Source: Maricaulis maris (GTDB taxonomy: Bacteria > Pseudomonadota > Alphaproteobacteria > Caulobacterales > Maricaulaceae). From it: DNA of 64,000 nucleotides. Positions 1 through 11,045 of this stretch are shown in pieces. Below the pieces are notes generated by a model. The model worked only from the letters and a program-made list of their open reading frames with translations, had not been told where the DNA came from and ran no database searches. Location of the stretch: the NCBI RefSeq assembly GCF_003634045.1, contig NZ_RBIM01000008.1, forward strand, positions 62,001 through 126,000. The letters are read 5' to 3'. Position numbers and translations under genes: made by a program. How positions within the stretch are numbered: position 1 is the first letter of the stretch; every line of letters begins with the position of its first letter.

Positions 1-1
1 T

Positions 2-289
2 CGCGACGACCGGCCCGCGCTCCGGCCGGGGCTTGTGCTGGTGCCACTGCTGGCTTGCGACCGCTCCGGCAATCGACTCGGCTTCGGCAAGGGCTATTAC
101 GACTATACACTGGCGGCGTTGCGCGCAGCCGGGCAGGTTCGGGCGATCGGACTGGCCTTTGACTGCCAGGTGCTTGCGACAATTCCCGCAGAACGGCATG
201 ATCAGGCTTTGGACGGGGTGGTCACCCAGAGCGGTTCAATGCCGTTTCCGGCCCATCCCGGGACGCCGGATGATCGAGGGATGCCATGA
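2..289 (+). CDS. fau: 5-formyltetrahydrofolate cyclo-ligase, C-terminal part (partial)
   Basis: Only the last 95 or so codons are present; the gene begins left of the window. The enzyme converts 5-formyl-THF to 5,10-methenyl-THF using ATP in the cytoplasm. The visible part carries the family's C-terminal signature, a hydrophobic LVPLLACD strand followed by G-x-RLGFGKGYYDYTL, which forms the ATP/folate site. In many alphaproteobacteria this gene lies near ymdB (known gene order); here ymdB is 9.3 kb further right. Its TGA overlaps the ATG of the next gene (ATGA at 286-289), so the two are probably translationally coupled. Confidence 0.88.
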   Translation, partial: RDDRPALRPGLVLVPLLACDRSGNRLGFGKGYYDYTLAALRAAGQVRAIGLAFDCQVLATIPAERHDQALDGVVTQSGSMPFPAHPGTPDDRGMP

Positions 290-696
290 CTTTCACCGTC
301 ACGCATGATCCCGCCAGTCACGCGGCCTGCCTGACCCATGTCGGACCGGTGGATGCCGAGGAAATCCTGGCGTCACGGCAGGAGCTTCGCGACGTGGCTA
401 TCGCCCAATCAGTGCGCGGGGTTTTGATCAATATCCGGGACTCGAGCATCAACGCCGAGCCCGTGCAGATCATCGACAATGTCCAGGGCCTGGTTGATGG
501 ACTGGCACCGGGTACGAAATTGGCTTTTGTCAGCAAGGCCGAGGATCAGAAGACGGTGTCCATGATTGTGGCAACCGTTGCCCATTCCTCGGGCCGAAAG
601 GTCGGCCAGTTCCACGAGCTCGAGAAAGCCCTGGGCTGGATCCGGCTGGACTGGGATGCGGCGGTAGCCTCCGGCTTTGTGCCGATTGTCGACTAG
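286..696 (+). CDS. Hypothetical 136-aa protein, possible SpoIIAA/STAS-like fold
   Basis: A soluble 136-residue protein without signal peptide or membrane segment. Alternating beta and alpha propensity (TCLTHVGPVDAEEI near the start, GVLINIRD in the middle, KLAFVSK later) resembles SpoIIAA-like/STAS proteins of unknown role; this is a weak fold impression only. It overlaps fau by four bases and is probably co-transcribed with it. Codon use matches the neighbours. No catalytic motif is recognisable and no function is assigned. Confidence 0.75.
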   Translation: MTFTVTHDPASHAACLTHVGPVDAEEILASRQELRDVAIAQSVRGVLINIRDSSINAEPVQIIDNVQGLVDGLAPGTKLAFVSKAEDQKTVSMIVATVAHSSGRKVGQFHELEKALGWIRLDWDAAVASGFVPIVD

Positions 697-813
697 CTGG
701 CAGGGCAAGGCGGTGCTGAATGGTCTTGTTGCCATGGAGCGGGCTGTGCGAGCTTTCCCGCCAGCCCACGCTGTGGGGAAGAACCACTTATCCCCCGCAC
801 AAACTACCGCAAG

Positions 814-920
814 CCGTCATCCTGACGAAGGTCAGGACCCAGTCTCGCACACCCGATTTCACCAAACCCTGCAACGACTTCGCGTCGCAGACTGGGTCCC
901 GATTGTCATCGGGATGACGG
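814..920. repeat. 107-bp palindromic intergenic repeat (MITE/REP-like)
   Basis: Two long imperfect arms face each other. The outer arms CCGTCATCC (814-822) and GGATGACGG (912-920) are exact complements, as are GGACCCAGTC (835-844) and GACTGGGTCC (890-899). Each arm contains its own small hairpin: CCTGAC/GTCAGG at the left and CCGAT/ATCGG at the right. The whole can fold into a branched cruciform. Such GTCATCC-ended palindromes are common intergenic repeats in alphaproteobacterial genomes (known); no second copy was noticed in this window. Confidence 0.75.
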
Positions 921-1429
921 TGTGTGGGGTGGGAATAGAGGTAAACTTATCCTCCCCCTTTGCCAACCGACATATAATGGCTTCGGTTTTCGGGACGGGA
1001 GGCACGAGCTCAGTCACTTGTGCCCGGAAACGAGCGGAGCCTGTCCGCGCGTCGGATGTGACAGTCCGAAGTTCCGGCAGGGCGTGCGACCAGGTCGCGG
1101 GGCACTAGACGACCGACCCCATCTACCTGACGCATTGGAATCGGGGGCGAGAGCGTCCGGGAAATCTCCCATCTTTTTGTTCAGGAAGGCTTGGCGGGAT
1201 GTCGAGGACATCACGGACACCGCAGACCACCAACAGGACACCCCGGTGTCCGCCGACATCCCGTTCCCTCCCACGCTTCGGCGCAATCGCGGCCGAAGAC
1301 GCAGGTGTATGGCCTCACGGGGGCTATGAATCGGGTTGCCTCCGTCTGCCACAGCCTGCCGCAATGGCGCTCAGAGCTCGCCGACCTGCCAACGCCGATG
1401 GCGGCACGGGTGGCCTGGCGCTGTTGTTG
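921..1429. other. Gene-free stretch with several hairpins; no RNA family recognised
   Basis: No convincing reading frame is seen on either strand; the open frames present lack ribosome binding sites and have compositions unlike real proteins. A TATAAT box lies at 973-978. After it come hairpins with arms GGCACGAG/CTTGTGCC (1001-1024) and GCGACC/GGTCGC (around 1086-1097), and a large stem whose arms CGGGATGTCG and CGACATCCCG (about 1196-1263) enclose CGGACACCG and CGGTGTCCG. Together this could be a structured RNA of about 300 nt on the plus strand. I compared it by eye with RNase P RNA, tmRNA, 6S and SRP RNA and found no match. Confidence 0.35.
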
Positions 1430-1912
1430 CTAGAGTTTGTAGGAGCCGGGTGTTTCGTGAAAAATGGCGTCCGCGTAGGCGACGAAGTCCGGTGACAAGC
1501 CAACCCTGCCGAATGATTCCCAGATCTCTCTGCCGCCATCGCAGTCGAGGATGAATTCGAGGTCCTTGAGGACGGCATGCCATTGGCTCTTTGGCAACAG
1601 GGCGTCGGCGTGCAGCTCGAACATGACGCTGTAGATCTGTAGAAAATGCCCGATGAGGATACCAAACTGCAGCCGCTCGTCCGGGTCGAGCTGGGCGTAG
1701 GACTCGATGCCGCGTCTGAACATTGAAGCGGTCGGCTTGCTGCCCACTGTCAGCGAATGCATCTGCCCTGTCGCTTCGACAAACTGGTAGCGCGCGGCGG
1801 CCTGCAATTGCTTGGTGTTCTGGCGGACTTGCAGGGCCAAGTACAGCAGTGTCGGCCCGACCAAGAGGACCGCGACGATCTGCGAAATCAGATAGGCATC
1901 GTTCAATGTCAT
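1430..1912 (-). CDS. Hypothetical protein with one N-terminal membrane helix
   Basis: A 160-residue protein. Residues about 7-27 (ISQIVAVLLVGPTLLYLALQ) form one hydrophobic helix, followed by a soluble, mainly helical domain with several Trp and Phe in its second half (QWHAVLKDLEF, IWESFGRVGLS). Small single-helix proteins with an LxxQVRQN segment after the helix are common in marine bacteria, with no known function. It lies downstream of the ahcY terminator on the same strand and so is probably a separate transcript. Confidence 0.75.
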   Translation of the reverse strand: MTLNDAYLISQIVAVLLVGPTLLYLALQVRQNTKQLQAAARYQFVEATGQMHSLTVGSKPTASMFRRGIESYAQLDPDERLQFGILIGHFLQIYSVMFELHADALLPKSQWHAVLKDLEFILDCDGGREIWESFGRVGLSPDFVAYADAIFHETPGSYKL

Positions 1913-1964
1913 GACGGTTCCCCCACCGCGAGACTGGACGATTCCCCGCTCTGCGTCACGAGTG

Positions 1965-2002
1965 ATAAAAAGGGCGCCTCGCCGGCTGGCAAGGCGCCCC
2001 TT
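1965..2002 (-). terminator. Rho-independent terminator of metK-ahcY
   Basis: On the minus strand, about 20 nt after the ahcY stop, a stem GGGGCGCCTTGCC/GGCGAGGCGCCC with loop AGCC is followed by TTTTTATC. This is a classical intrinsic terminator. Confidence 0.85.
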
Positions 2003-2022
2003 CCTTGTTCGGGTGCGTCGTC

Positions 2023-3438
2023 CTAGTAGCGGTAGTGCTCGGCCTTGAACGGGCCGTGTTGCGGCACGCCGATATAGTCGGCCTGCTCTTCGGACAGCAC
2101 GGTCAGCTTGGCGCCGAGCTTGTCGAGGTGCAGGGCCGCGACCTTCTCATCGAGATGCTTGGGCAGGATGTAGACTTCGTTGCCGTATTGATCGCCTTTG
2201 GTCCACAGCTCGATCTGGGCCAGCGTCTGATTGGTGAAGCTGGACGACATCACGAAGCTCGGGTGACCGGTCGCATTACCCAAGTTCACCAGGCGGCCTT
2301 CCGACAGCAGGATGATGCGGTGGCCTTCCGGGAAGTTCACCAGGTCGACCTGCGGCTTCACATTGGTCCACTGATAATTTTTCAGGCTCTCGACCTGAAT
2401 TTCATTATCGAAATGGCCGATATTGCAGACGATGGCCATGTCTTTCATGGCGCGCATGTGATCGACGGTGAGGATGTCCTTATTGCCGGTCGCGGTGACG
2501 AAGATATCCATCTCGCCGATCACGTCTTCGGCCAGAACGACTTCGAAACCGTCCATGCAGGCCTGCAGGGCGCAGATCGGGTCGATCTCGGTGACGTAGA
2601 CGCGGGCGCCGGCACCGGCCAGCGATTCCGCCGAGCCCTTGCCGACATCGCCATAACCGAAGACCAGCGCCTTCTTGCCGGCCATCATCACGTCGGTGCC
2701 GCGACGGATGGCATCGACCAGGCTTTCGCGGCAGCCATAGCGATTGTCGAATTTCGACTTGGTGACGCTGTCATTGACGTTGATGGCCGGGAAGGGCAGC
2801 TCGCCGCGCTTCTGCATCTGGTACAGGCGCATGACGCCGGTCGTGGTCTCTTCGGACACGCCCTGGACGGCGGCCTTGGCTTTGGCGAACCAGCCCGGGG
2901 TCGCGGCGATACGCTTCTTGATCTGCGCGAACAGGAAGGTCTCTTCCTCGGACTTCGGATGGTCAAGAACGGACGGGTCGTTCTCGGCCTTCTCGCCAAG
3001 GATCAGGTACATTGTGGCGTCGCCACCATCATCCAAGATCATGTTGGCGGTTTCGCCGTTCGGCCAATGGAAGATGGCGTCGGCATAATCCCAGTATTCT
3101 TCCAGCGTCTCGCCCTTGGTGGCGAAGACCGGCACGCCGGTTTCCGCGATCGCGGCGGCGGCGTGGTCCTGGGTCGAGAAGATGTTGCAGGAGGCCCAGC
3201 GGACTTCGGCGCCGAGCGCGGTCAGCGTCTCGATCAGGATCGCGGTCTGCACGGTCATGTGCAGCGAGCCGGCGATGCGGGCGCCTTTCAGCGGCTGGCT
3301 GTCCTTGTACTCTTCGCGCAGGGCCATCAGGCCCGGCATTTCGATCTCGGCCATGTCGAATTCGATCCGGCCCCATTTGGCCAGCGACATGTCCTTGACG
3401 ACATAGGGTTTGTCCGCAGCAAATTGCGTCATGACCAT
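2023..3438 (-). CDS. ahcY: S-adenosylhomocysteine hydrolase
   Basis: Reversibly cleaves S-adenosylhomocysteine to adenosine and homocysteine, removing the inhibitor left by methyltransferases. The 471-residue length fits the longer bacterial form. The NAD-binding Rossmann motif GYGDVGKG is at about residues 261-268, the catalytic-region strand [14 protein letters not shown] lies before it, and the C-terminus ends in the conserved PFKAEHYRY with Lys and Tyr that complete a neighbour's NAD site. Two in-frame ATGs two codons apart follow an AAGGA ribosome site; the outer one is used here and the inner is equally plausible. It lies 66 bp after metK and is very likely co-transcribed with it. The product homocysteine feeds MetH encoded nearby. 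Confidence 0.97.
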   Translation of the reverse strand: MVMTQFAADKPYVVKDMSLAKWGRIEFDMAEIEMPGLMALREEYKDSQPLKGARIAGSLHMTVQTAILIETLTALGAEVRWASCNIFSTQDHAAAAIAETGVPVFATKGETLEEYWDYADAIFHWPNGETANMILDDGGDATMYLILGEKAENDPSVLDHPKSEEETFLFAQIKKRIAATPGWFAKAKAAVQGVSEETTTGVMRLYQMQKRGELPFPAINVNDSVTKSKFDNRYGCRESLVDAIRRGTDVMMAGKKALVFGYGDVGKGSAESLAGAGARVYVTEIDPICALQACMDGFEVVLAEDVIGEMDIFVTATGNKDILTVDHMRAMKDMAIVCNIGHFDNEIQVESLKNYQWTNVKPQVDLVNFPEGHRIILLSEGRLVNLGNATGHPSFVMSSSFTNQTLAQIELWTKGDQYGNEVYILPKHLDEKVAALHLDKLGAKLTVLSEEQADYIGVPQHGPFKAEHYRY

Positions 3439-3504
3439 CAGGTCCTTCTGTATCGGTGTTCTCAGGGCGATAGGGCCGGTGACTTGGCCCAGCTCATATC
3501 AGGA

Positions 3505-4671
3505 TCAAAGGAGAGAGCGAAGCTCGTCGGCGAGATCGGTGCGCTCCCAGGAAAAGGCACCGTCATCGGTCGGCGTCCGGCCGAAATGGCCATAGGCGGC
3601 CGTTCGGGCGTAAATCGGCTTGTTCAATTGCAGGCGCTCACGGATGCCACGCGGTGACAGATTGGCCAGTTGACGCAAGGCGTTTTCCAGCTTGGCTTCG
3701 TCAACGCGGCCGGTGCCGTGCAGGTCGACATAAAGCGAGAGCGGCTTGGAAACGCCGATCGCGTAGGAAACCTGGATTGTGCAGCGCTTGGCCAGTTCGG
3801 CAGCGACCACATTCTTGGCCAGCCAGCGGCAGGCATAGGCGGCCGAGCGGTCGACCTTGGTCGGGTCCTTGCCGGAGAAGGCGCCGCCACCATGCGGTGC
3901 GGCACCGCCATAGGTGTCGACAATGATCTTGCGGCCGGTCAGGCCGGCATCCCCGTCCGGTCCGCCGATCACGAAGGTGCCGGTCGGGTTGACGTAAAAC
4001 TCGTCTTCCGGCGGGAACCAGCCCTCGGGCAGAACCTCGGCGACGACCGGGCGAACCAGTTCGCGGATATCCGCTTGGGTCAGCCCGTCTTTGTGCTGGG
4101 TCGAAACGACGACAGAGGTGACGCCGGCAGGGACGCCGTTCTCGTAGCGCATGGTCACCTGCGATTTGGCGTCGGGTTCGAATTCCGGTCGCGCGCCGGA
4201 TTTTCGAAGTTCGGCCATGCGCTTGAGAATCTGGTGCGAATAGGTGATCGGCGCCGGCATGAGCTGCGGCGTTTCGTCCGAGGCGTAGCCGAACATGATG
4301 CCCTGATCGCCTGCCCCCTCATCCTTGTCGCCGCTGGCATCAACGCCCTGGGCGATATGCACTGATTGCTCGTGCAGGAAGTTCTGCAGATTGGCGGTCT
4401 GCCAGTGGAAGCCATCCTGCTCATAACCGATATCACGTACGGCTTCGCGGGCGGCCGCCTCGATCTCGCCATCGTCGATCTCTGCGGCGCAACGGACTTC
4501 GCCGGCCAGCACGATCTGGTTCGTGGTGGTCAGGGTCTCGCAGGCGACACGCGCTTCCGGGTCCTTGCCCAGGAAAAGGTCGACAATGGTGTCGGAAATG
4601 CGGTCGCACACCTTGTCCGGATGGCCTTCGGAAACACTTTCGGACGTGAAGATGTAGGAAGAACGGCTCAC
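3505..4671 (-). CDS. metK: S-adenosylmethionine synthetase
   Basis: Makes S-adenosylmethionine from methionine and ATP. It carries the SEGHPDK motif (residues 14-20), the [12 protein letters not shown] methionine/ATP site and the [19 protein letters not shown] signature. The start is set at GTG 4671 because GAGGA lies seven bases upstream and the homology to MetK proteins begins there; a longer reading to 4737 would add residues unlike the family and run through the palindromic operator. The 388 residues match the usual 380-390. It heads the metK-ahcY transcript, divergent from metF. Confidence 0.96.
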   Translation of the reverse strand: MSRSSYIFTSESVSEGHPDKVCDRISDTIVDLFLGKDPEARVACETLTTTNQIVLAGEVRCAAEIDDGEIEAAAREAVRDIGYEQDGFHWQTANLQNFLHEQSVHIAQGVDASGDKDEGAGDQGIMFGYASDETPQLMPAPITYSHQILKRMAELRKSGARPEFEPDAKSQVTMRYENGVPAGVTSVVVSTQHKDGLTQADIRELVRPVVAEVLPEGWFPPEDEFYVNPTGTFVIGGPDGDAGLTGRKIIVDTYGGAAPHGGGAFSGKDPTKVDRSAAYACRWLAKNVVAAELAKRCTIQVSYAIGVSKPLSLYVDLHGTGRVDEAKLENALRQLANLSPRGIRERLQLNKPIYARTAAYGHFGRTPTDDGAFSWERTDLADELRSLL

Positions 4672-4683
4672 TGTGGAATCCTC

Positions 4684-4703
4684 ATATAAGGAAAGCTTTA
4701 TAT
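4684..4703. promoter_or_regulatory. Imperfect palindrome next to metK start, candidate SAH/SAM-cycle operator
   Basis: ATATAAGGAAAGCTTTATAT is an imperfect palindrome with ATATAA/TTATAT arms, immediately upstream of the metK ribosome site. It shares the ATAAAG...CTTTAT pattern with the palindrome at 4822-4841. Bound protein would block metK-ahcY. SahR, an ArsR-family regulator sensing S-adenosylhomocysteine, is known to control this gene set in Proteobacteria; assigning these sites to it is inference. Confidence 0.5.
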
Positions 4704-4821
4704 CGTCGGGTAGACCAGATGTGGCGAGCGGATGCAAGCCTTGTGCGCTTCGCAGAAGATTTCACCAGCCCATATAGGCGCCGCTGTCCAATACGCCAAT
4801 TCACCCCTAGCCAATCACATC

Positions 4822-4841
4822 ATATAAAGATATCTTTATGT
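4822..4841. promoter_or_regulatory. Near-perfect palindrome in metK/metF control region, candidate SahR-type operator
   Basis: The core ATAAAGATATCTTTAT (4824-4839) is a perfect 16-bp palindrome in an otherwise GC-rich genome. It lies about 80 bp before metF and 150 bp before metK. Together with the related site at 4684-4703 it suggests joint control of both methyl-cycle transcripts by one dimeric repressor. Confidence 0.6.
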
Positions 4842-4922
4842 CGTGATGTTGATATTGTTTGGGTCGATGGTCGCTGGCGAACGCGATCTGTCGGTGGACA
4901 TTTTATCGGTGAAAGGTGCCCC

Positions 4923-5831
4923 ATGAGTGCGGATGGACAGACAGCGCGGAACACGAATGGCCTGGCCGTTTCGTTCGAATTCTTCCCGCCGAAGACCGAC
5001 GCGATGGAGGCGACGCTTTGGGAGTCGATTTCGCGCCTCGAACCGCTCCAGCCTGACTTTGTGTCGGTGACTTACGGTGCTGGCGGGTCAACCCGCGACC
5101 GGACACACCGCACCGTGCACCGCATTGTCGAGGAAACCTCGATCCGGCCGGCCGCCCACCTCACTTGTGTCAGCGCAACGCGCGAGGAGGTCGACACGGT
5201 TATCCGCGACTACTGGCGGTCCGGTGTTCGGCATATCGTGGCGCTGCGCGGTGATCCGCCGGATGCGATCGGCGGCGCCTATGTTCCGCCGGCAGGCGGC
5301 TATGCCAACGCCGCCGAACTGTCGCGCGGCATCCGTGATGTCGGTGATTTCGAAATTTCCGTCGGTTGTTATCCGGAGACGCATCCGGAGAGTCCGAATG
5401 CCGATTTCGACATTGATTTGCTCAAGGCAAAGATCGATGGCGGGGCGACCCGTGCAATCACGCAATTTTTCTTCGACCCGGATATCTATTTCCGTTTCCG
5501 GGACCGGGCAGCGCGGGCAGGCATCACGATCCCGATCATTCCCGGCGTGATGCTGCAGCCGAACTTTAAAGGCCTCAAACGCATCGCCGGCCTGTGTGGC
5601 GCCAGCCTGCCGAGTTGGCTGCATGAGGCCTATGAGGGCCTTGATGACGATGCCGGCACGCGTCAGCTCGTGACGGCGCATGTGGCGGCAAAATTGTGCG
5701 GCAAGCTGCGGACCGGCGGCGTCGACGGGTTCCACTTCTACACGCTCAACCGCGCCGAGCTGGCTTTGTCGACCTGTCAGTTGTTGGGCGTGAAGGCCTG
5801 CGAACGCGAAAGCGAGGCGGTGGCGTCATGA
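4923..5831 (+). CDS. metF: 5,10-methylenetetrahydrofolate reductase
   Basis: FAD enzyme that reduces methylene-THF to 5-methyl-THF, the methyl donor for MetH. The N-terminus has the family strand VSFEFFPPK with the catalytic Glu at residue 19, followed by YGAGGSTRDRT and the FAD-contacting LRGDPP and ITQFFFD segments. The length of 302 residues is normal. The start is ATG 4923, preceded by GAAAGG; an upstream reading to 4719 would cross the operator region and adds no homologous sequence. The stop overlaps the next gene's ATG (ATGA), the first of a series of tight junctions in metF-metH-metH. Confidence 0.95.
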   Translation: MSADGQTARNTNGLAVSFEFFPPKTDAMEATLWESISRLEPLQPDFVSVTYGAGGSTRDRTHRTVHRIVEETSIRPAAHLTCVSATREEVDTVIRDYWRSGVRHIVALRGDPPDAIGGAYVPPAGGYANAAELSRGIRDVGDFEISVGCYPETHPESPNADFDIDLLKAKIDGGATRAITQFFFDPDIYFRFRDRAARAGITIPIIPGVMLQPNFKGLKRIAGLCGASLPSWLHEAYEGLDDDAGTRQLVTAHVAAKLCGKLRTGGVDGFHFYTLNRAELALSTCQLLGVKACERESEAVAS

Positions 5832-6886
5832 CCCGGATTGATCGTGTCAGCGCGCTCGAGCAGGTCGCGAGCGAGCGCATTCTCATTCTCGATGGTGCCA
5901 TGGGCACGCAGATCCAGGACTTGAAGTTGGACGAAGCCGGCTATCGCGGTGAGCGCTTTGTCGACTGGGGTGTCTCGATCAAGGGCAATAACGACATTCT
6001 CAACCTGTCGGCTCCCGACGCGGTCAGGGCAATCCATCACGCTTATTTCGAGGCTGGCGCCGATATTGTCGAAACAAACACGTTCTCGGCGACCGCGATC
6101 GCGCAAGCGGACTACGAAATGCAGGCGCTGGCGCCGGAAATTGCCCGCGAGGGCGCACGTCTGGCGCGCGAGGCAGCTGACTGCTTCGCTGGAGATACCG
6201 GGCGCGTGTGCGGTGTTGCCGGTGCGATCGGGCCGACCAACAAGACGTTGTCGATCTCACCGGATGTGAATGATCCCGGGCATCGTGATGTTGATTTCGA
6301 GACCGTGCGGGCAACCTATTTTGAGCAGGTCGAGGCGATGGCGCCTCATGTTGACTTTTTTCTCATCGAAACCGTTTTCGACACGCTCAATGCCAAGGCG
6401 GCGATCAAGGCATTGCTCGATTTGCGCGCCAGCTCGGGTGAGCACGTCCCGATCATGATTTCCGGAACAATCACGGACCGGTCGGGACGGACGCTGTCCG
6501 GTCAGACGGCAGAGGCGTTCTGGTATTCGGTCCGGCATGCCCGGCCGTGGGCTGTTGGACTTAATTGTGCCTTGGGGGCCGATGAGATGCGGCCCTATAT
6601 CAGTGAAATTTCGCGCGTCGCCGACACCTTGATCCTGGCCTATCCGAACGCCGGCCTGCCCAATGATATGGGCGAGTATGACGAGACTCCCGACCAGACA
6701 GCCGCGCATCTTGGTGAATGGGCGAACTCCGGCTTGGTCAATATTCTCGGCGGGTGCTGCGGCACAACGCCGGATCATATCCGCGCCATCGCAGCGGCGG
6801 CGAAATCCGCGGATCCACGCCGTCCCGCCCGACGCAAGCGCGCCACGCGCCTGTCGGGGCTGGAACCTTTCGAACTGGCGTCCTGA
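5828..6886 (+). CDS. metH: Methionine synthase, homocysteine-binding subunit (split MetH, N-terminal half)
   Basis: This 352-residue protein is the zinc/homocysteine methyltransferase module of cobalamin-dependent methionine synthase. It begins with [11 protein letters not shown], typical of MetH. The zinc ligands are visible: Cys247 in GLNC and Cys310-Cys311 in [11 protein letters not shown]. The remaining domains are in the next gene, 11 bp downstream. A MetH split at this point is known in Caulobacter-type alphaproteobacteria, so it is not a sequencing break. A short Arg-rich tail after the zinc site would join the next domain in single-chain MetH. Confidence 0.95.
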   Translation: MTRIDRVSALEQVASERILILDGAMGTQIQDLKLDEAGYRGERFVDWGVSIKGNNDILNLSAPDAVRAIHHAYFEAGADIVETNTFSATAIAQADYEMQALAPEIAREGARLAREAADCFAGDTGRVCGVAGAIGPTNKTLSISPDVNDPGHRDVDFETVRATYFEQVEAMAPHVDFFLIETVFDTLNAKAAIKALLDLRASSGEHVPIMISGTITDRSGRTLSGQTAEAFWYSVRHARPWAVGLNCALGADEMRPYISEISRVADTLILAYPNAGLPNDMGEYDETPDQTAAHLGEWANSGLVNILGGCCGTTPDHIRAIAAAAKSADPRRPARRKRATRLSGLEPFELAS

Positions 6887-6897
6887 GGCCCTGTTTC

Positions 6898-9555
<2,658 letters not shown>

Positions 9556-9638
9556 TCCGGATGTATCAGTCATGACTTGGACATTCGGTGCCTGATGCGC
9601 CATATCCGTCGACCTGATCGCAGACGGAGCCCTTATTC

Positions 9639-10454
9639 ATGCGCCTGGCCTTTTTTGGAGACATTGTCGGCAAGACCGGCCGCCGCGCGATCGAGGATCA
9701 TCTGCCACGCGTGCGCGAGGTGTTGAAACCCGACTTCATCGTCGTCAACGCCGAGAATGCGGCGGCCGGGTTTGGTGTTACCGAAAAGATTTGCAACCAG
9801 TTGTTTGATCTGGGCGTCGATGTGCTCACGCTGGGCAATCACGCGTGGGATCAGCGCGAGACGTTGAGCTTCATTGACCGCGAGCCGCGTCTGCTGCGTC
9901 CCGCCAATTATCCGGTCGGCTCGACCCCGGGCGCCGGCGCCAATCTCTATGATCTGCCGGATGGGCGCCGGGTCTTTGTCATGAATGTGATGGGCAATCT
10001 CTTCATGGAGTCGCTGGATGACCCTTTCACAGCGGTCGAGCGAGAGCTTTCCGCGGCGCCGCTGGCGGTGGTTGCGGACGCCGTAATCGTCGATTTCCAC
10101 GGGGAGGCGACGAGTGAGAAAATGGCGATGGGGGCCTTCTGCGACGGTCGGGCGAGCCTCGTTGTCGGCACGCACACCCACGTCCCGACAGCCGATGCGC
10201 GCGTGTTGCCGGGCGGCACGGGCTATCAGACCGATGCCGGCATGTGCGGTGACTATGACAGCGTGATCGGCATGGACAAGGAAGAGCCCCTGCGCCGTTT
10301 CACCACACGCATGCGGTCCGGCCGCTTCGAGCCGGCGACCGGCGAAGCGACCATGTGCGGTGTCTTCGTCGAGACCGATGACGCCACCGGCCTGGCCCTT
10401 CGCTGCGAGCCGATCCGGCTCGGCGGGCAACTCGCCGAAGCGCTTCCCGCGTGA
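9639..10454 (+). CDS. ymdB: YmdB-family (TIGR00282-type) metallophosphoesterase
   Basis: A calcineurin-like phosphoesterase of 271 residues. All expected metal ligands are seen: Asp8, Glu39-Asn40 in NAEN, Asn67-His68 in GNH, a His in VDFHGEATSEK, and two His in GTHTHVPTAD. Bacillus YmdB has 2',3'-cyclic nucleotide phosphodiesterase activity and affects biofilm switching; the substrate in alphaproteobacteria is unknown to me. In relatives the gene often lies between fau and yebC, as it does here at greater distance. It stands 83 bp after metH and may be read from the same transcript. Confidence 0.92.
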   Translation: MRLAFFGDIVGKTGRRAIEDHLPRVREVLKPDFIVVNAENAAAGFGVTEKICNQLFDLGVDVLTLGNHAWDQRETLSFIDREPRLLRPANYPVGSTPGAGANLYDLPDGRRVFVMNVMGNLFMESLDDPFTAVERELSAAPLAVVADAVIVDFHGEATSEKMAMGAFCDGRASLVVGTHTHVPTADARVLPGGTGYQTDAGMCGDYDSVIGMDKEEPLRRFTTRMRSGRFEPATGEATMCGVFVETDDATGLALRCEPIRLGGQLAEALPA

Positions 10455-10664
10455 TGTGACAATTTTGCTGCGATGCAGCGGATTCCCTGTGGTTCGCCGT
10501 TGCTACTGCTTGATGTGCGCAAAATCGTCGATACCGTATCTTGACGTCGCGCCGCTGCCGCTGTGACCCCGATCACGGTCGGTCAGGCGGGAAGGGCGCA
10601 GAATGTCATTTGGTGGGGCGGGAATGGGCCCCGACCGAGTGACACGAGGTGTCAGGGGGAGAGC

Positions 10665-10934
10665 GTGTTCAAACAAACGATCCGGTTCGATGACGTGCGG
10701 TCGGCACACGAGTTCGACCAGCATCTCGCCGCTTTTCTGCGCGCATTCGATGCCGAGGAGGGCCATGACGACGCCTGCGTCTTTGCTACGGGTGGCGTCG
10801 ATGGAGACGCCTATGTCCGTGTTGTTCAGACAGACAGCGCATTGGTGCTGGGGCGATTGTTGAATTATTTGTCGGCCAGAGATTTTCCGCCCGCGACGTC
10901 AGTTCGCGCGCAGTACGCGGAGTTGGCCAACTGA
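10665..10934 (+). CDS. Hypothetical 89-aa protein
   Basis: A small soluble acidic protein. GTG 10665 is chosen because AGGGGGA precedes it at good spacing, while the upstream reading from 10563 has no ribosome site and an unlikely composition. It contains VFKQTIRFDDVRSAHEFDQH at the start and a hydrophobic strand near VLGRLLNYL. No domain is recognised. The 210 bp upstream hold a small GCTGC/GCAGC hairpin and no other feature. Confidence 0.65.
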   Translation: MFKQTIRFDDVRSAHEFDQHLAAFLRAFDAEEGHDDACVFATGGVDGDAYVRVVQTDSALVLGRLLNYLSARDFPPATSVRAQYAELAN

Positions 10935-11045
10935 GTTTGGCATCTGTTGTCGTTGACCAGAGCGTCGCTTCCTGACACAGCGCGGTTGTAATGTCGCGTC
11001 GATCTGCTTCATTCATGTCCTCGATTGTTAGCGGGAGGAAACGCT

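Noticed and set aside
922-1364. Open frames of 116-135 codons on both strands in the first gene-free region
   Set aside because: Composition rich in Arg, Pro and Ser without hydrophobic core, no Shine-Dalgarno sequence, and extensive hairpins in the DNA instead.
921-1429. Possible RNase P RNA, tmRNA (two-piece), 6S RNA or SRP RNA
   Set aside because: None of the invariant sequence blocks of these RNAs was found (for example the conserved GAGGAAAGTC block of RNase P or a T-arm with CCA for tmRNA); left as unclassified.
4671-4922. SAM, SAH or cobalamin riboswitch in the metK/metF leaders
   Set aside because: The leaders are short, contain operator palindromes instead, and lack the conserved cores of these riboswitches as far as can be judged by eye.
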